Shown here piece after piece: positions 55,903-64,000 of a DNA stretch of 64,000 bases. Every line of letters begins with the position of its first letter. Position 1 is the stretch's first letter. Under the pieces are notes generated by a model, which was given only the letters and a program-made list of their open reading frames with translations, had not been told where the DNA came from and searched no databases. The stretch is from Laburnicola sp. R22_1 (lineage: Eukaryota > Ascomycota > Dothideomycetes > Pleosporales > Didymosphaeriaceae). The DNA is taken from contig JACONQ010000004.1 of assembly GCA_014281115.1 (NCBI GenBank), forward strand, positions 868,001 to 932,000. Reading direction: 5' to 3'. A program made the position numbers and the translations under genes.

Positions 55903-56408
55903 TTACAAGTTGGACGATTCCTGGCTCGCAGATGCGTTCACCATCCGGCTCACCATACTACTATTTTCTAACGCTAACTTGCTACTAAACCTCCCTACTT
56001 ATGCGCCGGACAGCTCGGGCCCACGTGCTCTCCGGATTACCCATTTTAGCTAGGGTAGTCGCTCTACTACCCTAACTTTGAGGAAGCTCAGCAGCAGAGC
56101 TCTTCGGCACGCTTTCACAGATACCTTATCGCCATCGCCATGGCACTCTTGTCCGGGCTCTCGTCCAAGCGGCGGATGGCGGCACCCCTGCTACCAGGAA
56201 CGCGAGTGGCACAGCTCTCGACACCACTCGCTTGTCACCAGCAGCATGCTGACCGAAGCCGAGGCCACCCTATCGGCGGCGCACTTAAAGCGACTTCCTC
56301 GCCCTTCACAGAACCGCCAGCAAGGACCGCCTCTTCTCTCTCCCATGTACTAAACTAGCCGCCCTAATATCATCCGATAGCCCATGCACCCCCCGGCACC
56401 AACGCAAC
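55903..56408. other. upstream region of the DUF3435 relic
   Basis: No supported gene. An 8-bp hairpin arm pair (TAGGGTAG...CTACCCTA) lies near 56050-56075. Overlapping ORFs at 56078-56358 are in different frames and lack domains. If the DUF3435 gene once headed a Starship, the element edge would be sought here. Confidence 0.35.
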
Positions 56409-57273
56409 ATGCGACGCCATCTACCCATCGACGATTCCTCTAACAAGAGCGAATATATCGAGTCTAATGCCAACGGCAGTGTCACGTCAGAAACAGACTT
56501 TACAGACGAGGAAACGTGCAGTAACGCGGATAGCAAGCAAGGCGAAGAGGTAGAGGACTAAACATGGCTCTTTACTAATGAGAATTATCCGCCTTAGCAC
56601 TACACCAGCATGCTGGAAACGTTTGACGAAAGAGAGTATACTAAAGAGGACTATAAGGAGAGCAGTACCCGTCTACTAGATCGTATTGAAGCCTAATGGA
56701 AGCAGTAAGTCACATGCTCCTATTCTTTAGACTAAGACATGCGATGCTAGCACGAGATAGATGCTGGACCTACCTAGGAAGGACAGACCTCTGCTCCTAT
56801 ACGACCGTCTCTGTTGGAACCCTATACACCTTCTTTAACTGGCTACTTGATTAGCGTTAAGGAAAGGAAGGTTGGAAACGCCGGGGTATTAAGTTCGCCA
56901 GCTCCCTTGGGACGTACTGGAAGGTATACCGCCTTGTATACGAGAGAGCAACAAGTCTTAAGCTAGACGGGAAGATAAACCAAAGCATGCATAAGGTCTG
57001 TACTACTTCTTATTGTATACCTTCTTCACCCTATAGCACGTCTAAGCTGCATTACAGGTGTTACGAAAGCTAGCCAAAAAGCACGGCTTAAAGAAGATAG
57101 GCCGAGACAAGGCCTGTATGTACGTGGAGGACCTCACTCGAGTCCTAGAGACGAACCTTGCAACAACTGAAAAGCGATATTCCCACGGACGCTATTGGAT
57201 ACAAACCCAAGTCTACCTACAGCTCGGCGGTTTCACAGCAAATCGGCCAAAAGCTCTAGTCACTGTCATGTTT
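56409..57273 (+). pseudogene. N-terminal half of a DUF3435 (Starship-captain-type) gene with introns
   Basis: ATG at 56409. Two introns are still readable: 56705-56760 (GTAAGT...GATAG) and 56996-57057 (GTCTGT, CTAAG branch, TTACAG). The exons give FDEREYTKEDYKESSTRLLD, TLYTFFNWLLD, RGIKFASSLGTYWKVYRLVY, SMHK joined to VLRKLAKKHGLKK, and KRYSHGRYWIQTQVYLQLGG, then break off in NRPKALV. This is the conserved N-terminal domain of DUF3435 tyrosine-recombinase-like proteins. At least four TAG/TAA stops (for example near 56560, 56590, 56692 and 56855) and the truncation at 57273 make it dead. It is unrelated in position to the C-terminal half at 25969-26868. Confidence 0.82.
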
Positions 57274-57868
57274 ATACAATCCCTACTCCAAAGAAGGCTT
57301 GTTCCGTAAGGTGTGCATGTCAAGATGTTTGGAGCAAAACGCTTCCAATGAAGTGGACTGGTGCGTGGCATGGATTGCTTCGTCACGCTCAACCTCAAAG
57401 CACTAATTTGCTGATGCTTAACTATTGATATCTCGATCAAGGCAGACTAGCGTTTGCTGTTGTCAGAAATCCCACAACGAGCCCAATTATGGTCATTTTG
57501 ATGAGATTTTAAGAATTCTCGATTTTTTTCTCAATTTTCCAAAAAATAAAGAAAAAAAAGGAAAAACTTGGCGCAATGCACGTTCCATCACCATCGGAAG
57601 CATAGAATACAGAACGATTGGTCCAGGAATCGAAAGAGGCCACTTGCACCAAGAGCCGATTGGTGGAGCTACTCCGTAGATAAGCACTAAAAAAGCCACA
57701 TGGAGAGGGCTTACCAGCCTACGGTTGGTCGGACAACCGAACCTGCAACGTTTCATAAGATTTCCGGACATTTCTGCAAATACTCGCGCAATTTTGGACA
57801 ACCAGCCACATTCTTCACGCGAGAAGCTATCCTGCGACTAGCAGTTGCCTCTAACATCCATAATTGCA
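57274..57868. other. stretch without a supported gene
   Basis: Unique sequence after the DUF3435 break, including A/T runs near 57525-57560. A minus-strand ORF (57493-57801) has no domain. The last ~100 bases precede the next plus-strand ORF. Confidence 0.35.
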
Positions 57869-58411
57869 ATGGAAGTTCCCAACATCATCATTCGCACAAA
57901 AGAGAAGGACGGTTTTCATTGGAGGGAAGGTTATGCAGGGGTAAATGATGATGAATTGTTAAGTCTTGTTCAGCAGATTCGTGAGGCAACAGCATCATTG
58001 GAGGCTGAGATGGGAAAGCGGAACCTACTGGTACCCCAGAGCGATCCCAACGAGCACCAACAGGACCACGAGAAACTCCACAAGACGATCAAGGAATTGG
58101 CCATCATGGAACGACTAGACAAAAAGGCTACCAACCACGTTGACATTGCCGTCGGCATCCTGACCAGGCCACAAACCGATCGTGGATGCAAGATATATCA
58201 GGAGTTTTTGCACGACGTCTTACGTCATGGTAGCCCTGGATGGGTTATGATATGTGCCGTTGGGTTGGGGAAACAGAGGATAGCCAGTATGACGAAAGAA
58301 AAAAGAGTGAACCTCCTTGCACACGTAAAGGCGAAGAAAGACTTGCTGAGCTCGACAAGCCTCGATAATCTTGCTATGGGCCACAAAATACCTTCGCTGG
58401 ACGGTTTGTGA
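57869..58411 (+). CDS. hypothetical protein, 180 residues
   Basis: The start at 57869 gives MEVPNIIIRTKEKDGFHWRE; another Met eight codons upstream is possible. The protein is charged and mostly helical, with a coiled-coil-like stretch near residues 30-90 and a GWVMICAVGLGKQRI segment near 130. No known domain, signal or membrane segment is seen. The frame is open with no RIP stops, so it may be a real orphan gene between transposon relics. Confidence 0.45.
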   Translation: MEVPNIIIRTKEKDGFHWREGYAGVNDDELLSLVQQIREATASLEAEMGKRNLLVPQSDPNEHQQDHEKLHKTIKELAIMERLDKKATNHVDIAVGILTRPQTDRGCKIYQEFLHDVLRHGSPGWVMICAVGLGKQRIASMTKEKRVNLLAHVKAKKDLLSSTSLDNLAMGHKIPSLDGL

Positions 58412-58907
58412 TCTAGTCCCATGAGTGAATAGTAGCTTAATCCTTCAGATGGTCAATTCGTCCAGACGACAGAGCCACAGAAATGCAAATGATGTAGCAG
58501 CCCGCGATTTGAAGAAGCCGCGCAAGGTATGCCATACAGCAAACCGCTTGACCCGCGACGTAGCCTTAACGTAGTTTAGGGGACGTTCCCTTCGAAAGCA
58601 GCACCCCTCGGCAGAGAGGTCTCGTGGAAGGTGGAAAACGAAGGCGCATAGAGAACGGAGGTGGGGAAGAGAAAAAATCGTCAGCCGACTTGATAGCGCC
58701 ATCGAATGAAACAAGAGGTGAGCGACGGTCTGAACTTCTCCAAAACCATACTAATGGTAACGACTACAGAAATGAAGCACATGTATACAAACGCACCAGC
58801 AAGCGACATCTCAAAACTACCCGAACCATTCTACAGTTTTATCCAGAACAGTCGGCAATGGAAATGGGAACGGTCCCAGGGACAACAGATAACAGCATGT
58901 TGGGTTA
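58412..58907. other. left flank of pogo element 4
   Basis: Two plus-strand frames are open here: one from 58624, and one from 58706 that runs on into the transposon (TTEMKHMYTNAPASDISKLP, NSRQWKWERSQGQ). The second looks coding and is cut by the TA insertion at 58906. The continuation to the right of the element (from 62900) stops after a few codons. Confidence 0.35.
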
Positions 58908-58931
58908 AGCCGCCCCACCGACCTACCGGTA

Positions 58932-61044
58932 CTGTGTCCGTGCACTCAACGCCCGGATTCAGTCAACGCCCCGCTGAACGCAAACCACCCCAAATTTCAA
59001 CACGCCATAACGCCACCAATATGAGCTCAATTGAGGCTGCAATTAAAGAAATAGAATCGCTAAGGTCAGAAGAATCTTTCTCTTATACTAAGATCGCTAG
59101 CAAGCATGGCGTTGATCGAAGTACGCTGTCGCGAAGGCACCAAGCGATTCAAATAACGCGTGCAACTGCGGGGTTTAACCGACGGAAACTCAGTCCCCAA
59201 CAAGAGCAGGAGCTTGTACAATACATTGAAGGGCTTACAGCGCGTCACTTGCCACCCACAAGAGAGATGATACGAAATTTCGCGTCAACAATAGCCAAGG
59301 AGCCAGTGAGCGAGAGCTGGGTTACTCGCTTCATTAACCGACACAACATCCATCTGATCTCTCGATGGGCAGCTGGTATGGACAGCAATCGCCACCAAGC
59401 CGACTTAGGGGATAAATACAGCCTGTATTTTGATCTCCTGGGTGCCAAAATCAAGGAATATGACATCGAGCCTCGTCACACGTATAATATGGATGAAAAA
59501 GGCTTCTTAATTGGTATCACTAGCCGATCAAAACGAGTGTTCAGCAGACGAATGTGGGAGAATAAGGAGGTTATAGCATCTCTCCAAGATGGCTCTTGTG
59601 AATGGATTACCCTCCTAGCGTGTGTTTGCGCTGATGGATCAGCCTTGCCGCCAAGCCTTATCTATTAGGCTACTAACAAGGCTATACAATCAAGCTGGGT
59701 AGAGGATATTAAGGCAGGAGAGCACTCAGTACATATTTCCTCGTCGCCTTTAGGCTAGACAAACAACGATATTGGCCTTGCCTGGCTTAAACAGGTGTTT
59801 GATCGCTACACCAAGGCAAAAGCTCGACGGTCTTACTGGTTACTCATCCTTAATGGCCATGGATCTCACGTTACTATGGATTTTATCGACTATTACGACC
59901 GTAACAGGATACTCCTAGCCATCTTCCCCCCTCATTCAACCCACACGCTTCAGCCACTTAATGTGGTTCTATTTAAGCCTCTATTAACTGCGTACTCAAA
60001 GGAGCTATCAGATCACCTCCACTAGAGCCAGGGACTCCTCCCTATTAAGAAAGGGGGCTTCTTCCCTCTATTCTGGGAGGCCTGGACGAGCTCTTTTAAG
60101 GAGGAGACGATACTTAAGTCTTTTAAAGCAACAGGCATATCACCATTCAATCTAGAGGTTATACTCAAAAGGTTCACTAACACTACCCTAGATAAGCAGG
60201 AATCGCGAGAGAGCTCTACGTCAGTACTTAGCGGATCTAACTGGCGTAAACTAGACCGCCTTGTACGATCCGCAGTAGAAGATCAGAGTAGTAAGGACGC
60301 GCAGAAGCTTAGCCGCTCACTCCACCACATCTCAGTTCAAAATGAGTTACTTCACTATGAGATTGCTGGGTTAAGAGAGGCTCTTACTACGAAAAAGAAG
60401 CACAAGAAGAAAGGAAAACCTCTAGATCTTCAACAACGTCAAGAGTACTATAGGGGGGCGGTTTTCTGGTCACCAAGGAAGGTTAGGGAGGCTCGCGTAC
60501 GTCAGTCTGTAAAGGAACAAGAGGAGAAGGAGCAGAAGCTTTAAAAAGCTAAGAAGGCTAAGTTAAAGAAGGCAGCTAAGCTATGCAAGGAGAAAATTGC
60601 AGAGGAGAAGCGTGTGGCGAGGGAGGCAGCTAAGGTAGCTAAGGAGAAGGAGAAGGCTAAGAAGGCAGCAGAGCGTGCTCGCCAGAGAGAAGCTCGCGAC
60701 GATGCAAAAGCTCTACAATCTACCTAAAAGGGTAAGAGAAAGGCCTCGCAGCTATCTATACAGAGCAATAAGTGTTAGAAACGCGTAGTTAATACTATAA
60801 CTACTCAGGAGGCTTCAGGTGCCGCATCAGCAGCTCCACCTAAGACCACGCGGCACGGCCGCAACGTTAAGCTTCTAAGTAAATATAAGTAGCACAGGTG
60901 AATCGCAAGCATCAAAATAGTACTCTACTACAAAATCTTGTAATAATAGCGATTTTGTGTGGCTCTGCAGCCTTATTTTAGTTAAGCTGCTATGGTGTTC
61001 AGCGGGGCGTTGACTGAATCCGGGCGTTGAGTGCACGGACACAG
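58932..61044 (+). mobile_element. pogo-type DNA transposon 3, nested in the left repeat of element 4
   Basis: 48-bp terminal inverted repeats (CTGTGTCCGTGCACTCAACG... on the left, its complement ending at 61044 on the right) are bordered by TA at 58930-58931 and 61045-61046. Sequence left and right of it belongs to the terminal repeat of element 4, so element 3 arrived later. A six-base CCGGTA precedes the left end without a counterpart on the right, leaving the exact left border uncertain by six bases. Confidence 0.85.
59021..60892 (+). pseudogene. pogo-type transposase of element 3
   Basis: The ATG at 59021 starts an HTH (SYTKIASKHGVDRSTLSRRH), a CENP-B-like DNA-binding domain (SESWVTRFINRHNI) and a DDE_1 domain. 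The first Asp is kept (YNMDEKG). The second and third motifs read LLILNGHGSH and QPLNVVLF, so both Asp residues have become Asn by G-to-A change. Stops occur at 59666 and about 59758, 60024, 60543, 60725 and 60777. The C-terminus is a long Lys/Glu/Ala-rich helix. It is catalytically dead twice over. Confidence 0.85.
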
Positions 61045-61247
61045 TATGGCGCACCCCACCTATGGCGCACGCGCCCGAATAGGCAACCTCCTCATCAAAA
61101 TTGTATTCTGTATAGCAATTTTTCATATTTCAACTTTCAAAACTATTTAAAAACGAAGCTAGTCAGTCTACTAAGCCATCCAGATAATTTTCCCCGTTGC
61201 CCGCCTCGTCTACGACCTCTGGCGGACCTCGTCGTCGCTCCACGGCC

Positions 61248-62779
61248 TTAGCGAAGCCCATCCTTTGCCGAAGCCTTCTGTGACCGCTCCTGTGCAATCT
61301 TGATATCGTTAAGCCCTGCAAAGCTGACATTGAGGTCTACTTTGACCTTCGTGCGTTTATTAGGCTTTAGATCCTCGACTTGAGCCTCAAGTCTGGCAAT
61401 ACGCGCCTCGGCTGCAGCCAGCTCGGTCGATTGCTGCGACCAACCCTTCATTAGCGCCTTCTCTACCCGCCGTTGCGCCCTAGATCCTTGTCCATCTGCC
61501 AGATTTGCCAATAGACAGGGTATCTCTTGAGGTCTAGATGGTGTACGAACTATGGGTGATCGCTTGCGCTTCCGGGGTGGGCTCGGAGTCGTTGGAGGTA
61601 CTATAACCTTTGATTGCACGGTAGTTGTGAAGAATCGAGGACCTTTCTAGGGTTGTACGGATGTATACCAGCTGTACGGAACCCCATCGTTATATGATTG
61701 GCTGTGACACGGCCTCGAGCGTCTGCGTATAGCATGAGGAAGCGATTGCGCTTGACTAGTGCTGCATTGGATAGGGCTGACAGCCTATCTAGCTCCTAAC
61801 GGTAATTCTGCTTTAGTGGGCCAAAGAATAACAGATCAAGAGGCTAAAGTAGGTGCGAAGTGTGAGGAGGCAAGTATAGGACGAAGATCCAATTAGTTTT
61901 AGCCGTCCACATGAATTCTGTTGTTGCATGCAAGCCGTGACCATTGCAGATAAGAAGGCGCTAGTCAGATAAGTCGTTAGGCGTACTTTCTGGTAGAAAT
62001 TTAGTCTCTAGCCACCGCAGACTAATATCATTCAATGTCCAGCCATTTTCGGACACTGTATAGTGCCAATCAGGCGCGTTGTCAATAGGGAACTAGGTAC
62101 TTTGAAGCCCTGCGCCCTTAAATATGACGAGAGGCTTAATGGAGCGGCCCTCGGCGCTGGCGCATTCTATAATTGATACCCAATCAGTCGATCCAGGCTC
62201 TTTCACGTACGTACGCTTGGATCCTGACTTCGTCACAGGTCCTAGTACCCTCCTATTGCTACTGCTGCCTTGCCGAAGGCTGTGTTTGTCCATACTCCAG
62301 ATATTAGATGGTTTGATGCGGTGTTCGCTAATAATAGCCTTTAATACGGTGAAGAACCCTTTAAGAGTCGATTTGTCTAACCCATTAACGCGTGCTTTAT
62401 CGAGTGATCGACCGATTAGGGTGGTAATGGTCGGATTACGAGCTCTGAAGCCGGCAATCCAATTCTTGCCTACGGGAATGTGGTCGCCGTTAACGCGTGC
62501 GATGCAATTGGCCATTTCGCGTACAGTAGCATGGCTTGGAGCGCGCCAAAGGCTATGCTCCTCGACTATCCAATCAGCGAGCCATCTCTCCTGATCAGGA
62601 GAGAGCTTCTGGCGTGGTAACTGTGCAGATACCGCATCGGTGCGGCCATTGAGGCGGTTTCGAAGTGTGGAGGGTGGGATCGCGTAGTCTGAGGCTATGG
62701 ACCGTACCGAGGCGCCTTGCAGCATCTCAGCTTCATATATTGCGTGCTTAAGATCATGGGGACTGTATCGAGGCTCCAT
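61248..62779 (-). pseudogene. pogo-type transposase of element 4
   Basis: The start at 62779 gives an HTH (GASVRSIASDYAIPPSTLRN), a CENP-B-like domain (VGKNWIAGFRARNP), and a DDE_1 domain. The first Asp motif reads SMDKHS, so the usual Glu-Thr-Gly is lost. The second reads LICNGHGLH, so Asp has become Asn. The third, PLDLLFFGPL, keeps Asp. Stops interrupt from about 62092. The C-terminal part (61619-61248) is an open coiled-coil-like segment (AAAEARIARLEAQVEDLK) ending in the VDLNVSFAGLNDIK block usual for this group. Confidence 0.82.
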
Positions 62780-62901
62780 ATCTACAATTATATGTGATAA
62801 TTATATGTGGTTGTGGAGATATTGCAGTTGGAAGAATTCTGTGTGCGCGAACGCGTCGCGCGCGATAGGTGGGGTGCGCCATAGGTCGGTGGGGCGGCTT
62901 A

Positions 62902-63322
62902 GGGGGAAATAGCTCCCCTAACAACTTGCCACAACCTTCAACTCCCGCCCGTAATATTTTGGAACCAATGACCGATGACGTCAGAAAGGAGTTGGGTTTG
63001 GATGCTTCCGACCGTTCTACGGACAAATAGGGACGCTTGAGCATGGTGAGAGTAGACTTTATCACGTTCGTAGGCAATAAAGGATCGTAACCTATGACGG
63101 TGTTTTTGTACCAAAGCTCCCATGAGCCAAGCGGGGGAAAATTGTTTTTCCGTGCTCTAGTGACGCGAGATTGCCCCGCTTATCCCAACAGCCAGTAACT
63201 GTTTAACACAAGTCAATCTCCTCTTTTAGTTTTCTACAGCACTACCAATAAATCCACCGTGTCTACCAGTCGTCCACCATATTATGTATCAATACACATA
63301 AGGCGCAACACTACCACTCGCC
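62902..63322. other. stretch right of pogo element 4, no supported gene
   Basis: Unique sequence with one minus-strand open stretch (SVIGSKILRAGVEGCGKLLG) that runs into the transposon end. The final ~150 bases are the upstream region of the next gene, AT-rich and without ORF. Confidence 0.35.
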
Positions 63323-63895
63323 ATGCCCGTTTATCAGATCTTGTCTACCACCCCACGTCTCGATGAGCGGATCTATGAAGTAGCAGCATCATTGCATGGC
63401 GAACCTGATGGAGAAGCCGTGGAGTTAACGAAAGGCGGGAAAGTTTTGCGATATAGTAGGAGCGAAGAGTCTACGGCTTTGGATCGAGAATACTTCACGA
63501 ATGTAGTATGTACAGGGGCCTTCAGCTTGGGAATGAATAGCTGATAGAAATTATAGTGGCCCAACATTCAACAAACAGAAAAAGAACTGAAGCTGGAGGT
63601 GCCAAAGCACGAGCCTACGGTCCTGCACCTTAAAAACGGTTGGCTGTCTACCTCGCCAAACGAAGTTGGCACTATTATACCCATTCGGAATCGCGATGAC
63701 ACGTTCGAAGACAGGATTGATATCGAGAGTGCAGAAGGCGAGCGCTATCGTGATCTCAAGTTGGCACCACGCACGATGGTCGTACTCTCCGGAGATGTTC
63801 GCTTTCGGATATCAGATCGTGTTCCATTTGACTTGATCCTCCACCCTACGTCGCCAGTAAGGAAGGTCAATCTGGCAACAGTAGAAGGGACTTAG
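63323..63895 (+). CDS. hypothetical protein, two exons, possibly running past the window
   Basis: Exons are 63323-63505 and 63557-63895. The 51-bp intron has GTATGT, a GCTGATA branch and TTATAG, and keeps the frame. The protein (about 173 residues to the TAG at 63893) starts MPVYQILSTTPRLDERIYEV and contains GWLSTSPNEVGTIIPIRNRD. No known domain is recognised. Another frame downstream of the stop (LYIPTEAEKNQCIVIQMVHD, 63900-63990) is also coding-like, so either a further intron near 63860-63895 or a frameshift connects them. The 3' end is outside the window. Confidence 0.55.
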
Positions 63896-64000
63896 AGATC
63901 TTATATATCCCGACTGAGGCCGAAAAGAATCAATGTATCGTCATCCAAATGGTCCACGACGTCGCTCGCATACGTGAAATCGGCCACCTGACACCCGCCC

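Larger units (their letters stand above)
58908..62899 (-). mobile_element. pogo-type DNA transposon 4, split by a nested element
   Basis: The left end AGCCGCCCCACCGACCTA at 58908 and the right end (inverted) at 62899 are each bordered by TA (58906-58907 and 62900-62901). The inner part of the left repeat, TGGCGCACCCCACCTAT, resumes at 61047 after the nested element 3 and matches the inverted right repeat near 62868-62884. Without the guest the element is about 1.9 kb, the normal Fot1 size. Confidence 0.8.

Noticed and set aside
55904..55915. TTACAAGTTGGA upstream of the DUF3435 relic matches the TTAC(N7)A pattern reported for some Starship insertion sites
   Set aside because: Five fixed bases occur by chance about every 0.5 kb on two strands, and no matching second copy marking the other element end was identified.

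Overview
The window is from a filamentous ascomycete (Pezizomycotina). Genes carry short introns of about 45-75 bp with GTAAGT/GTATGT donors, CTRAC-type branch sites and YAG acceptors. The gene families present (LysM/GH18 chitinase, OTT_1508 deaminase, DUF6604, NACHT-WD40 NLR, DUF3435, pogo/Fot1 transposases) are fungal. Many repeats show CpA-to-TpA damage, seen as CAG, CAA and TGG codons turned into TAG or TAA, as expected of repeat-induced point mutation (RIP). No rRNA, tRNA or CRISPR was found. The species cannot be fixed from the sequence.

Layout. 1-9.2 kb: two nested, RIP-damaged copia retrotransposons (A inside B), the second carrying a 662-bp SINE/LINE-like insertion with a 16-bp target duplication. 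9.2-11.9 kb: an extreme TA-rich RIP block. 11.9-22.4 kb: a gene island with a four-exon chromodomain gene, a convergent JmjC gene, a broken intron-bearing copy of part of the chromodomain gene, an intact OTT_1508 deaminase and a decayed gene. 22.7-30 kb: a graveyard with a LINE ORF1 fragment, an orphan SWIB domain, a pogo element with 96-bp inverted repeats, a DUF3435 (Starship-captain-type) C-terminus, a second pogo transposase and the WD40 end of an NLR. 32.4-35.1 kb: an intact DUF6604 gene. 35.9-37.4 kb: a NACHT fragment abutting a 5'-truncated aldo-keto reductase. 37.7-40.7 kb: a frameshifted orphan gene and a leucine-rich-repeat-like gene. 42-49.2 kb: the best-preserved and most interesting locus. 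49.8-55.1 kb: a complete copia element (C) with nearly identical LTRs and an intact 5-bp target duplication, but dead ORFs. 55-64 kb: small orphan ORFs, a DUF3435 N-terminal relic, and one pogo element inserted into the terminal repeat of another.

The central locus pairs a 1444-residue secreted chitinase (two LysM-like modules, a hevein-type chitin-binding domain, GH18 with an intact DxxDxDxE motif, then an Asp/Gly tract and a Cys-rich tail) with a divergently transcribed secreted protein of 381 residues. The partner carries an LxGC motif with a His 15 residues downstream, the arrangement of papain-like glutamine deamidases. By analogy with yeast chitinase-dependent killer toxins, the chitinase could breach chitin while the partner acts as cargo. 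That functional link is an inference. The rest of the window looks like an accessory compartment: TE nests around islands of chromatin, immunity-like and orphan genes.
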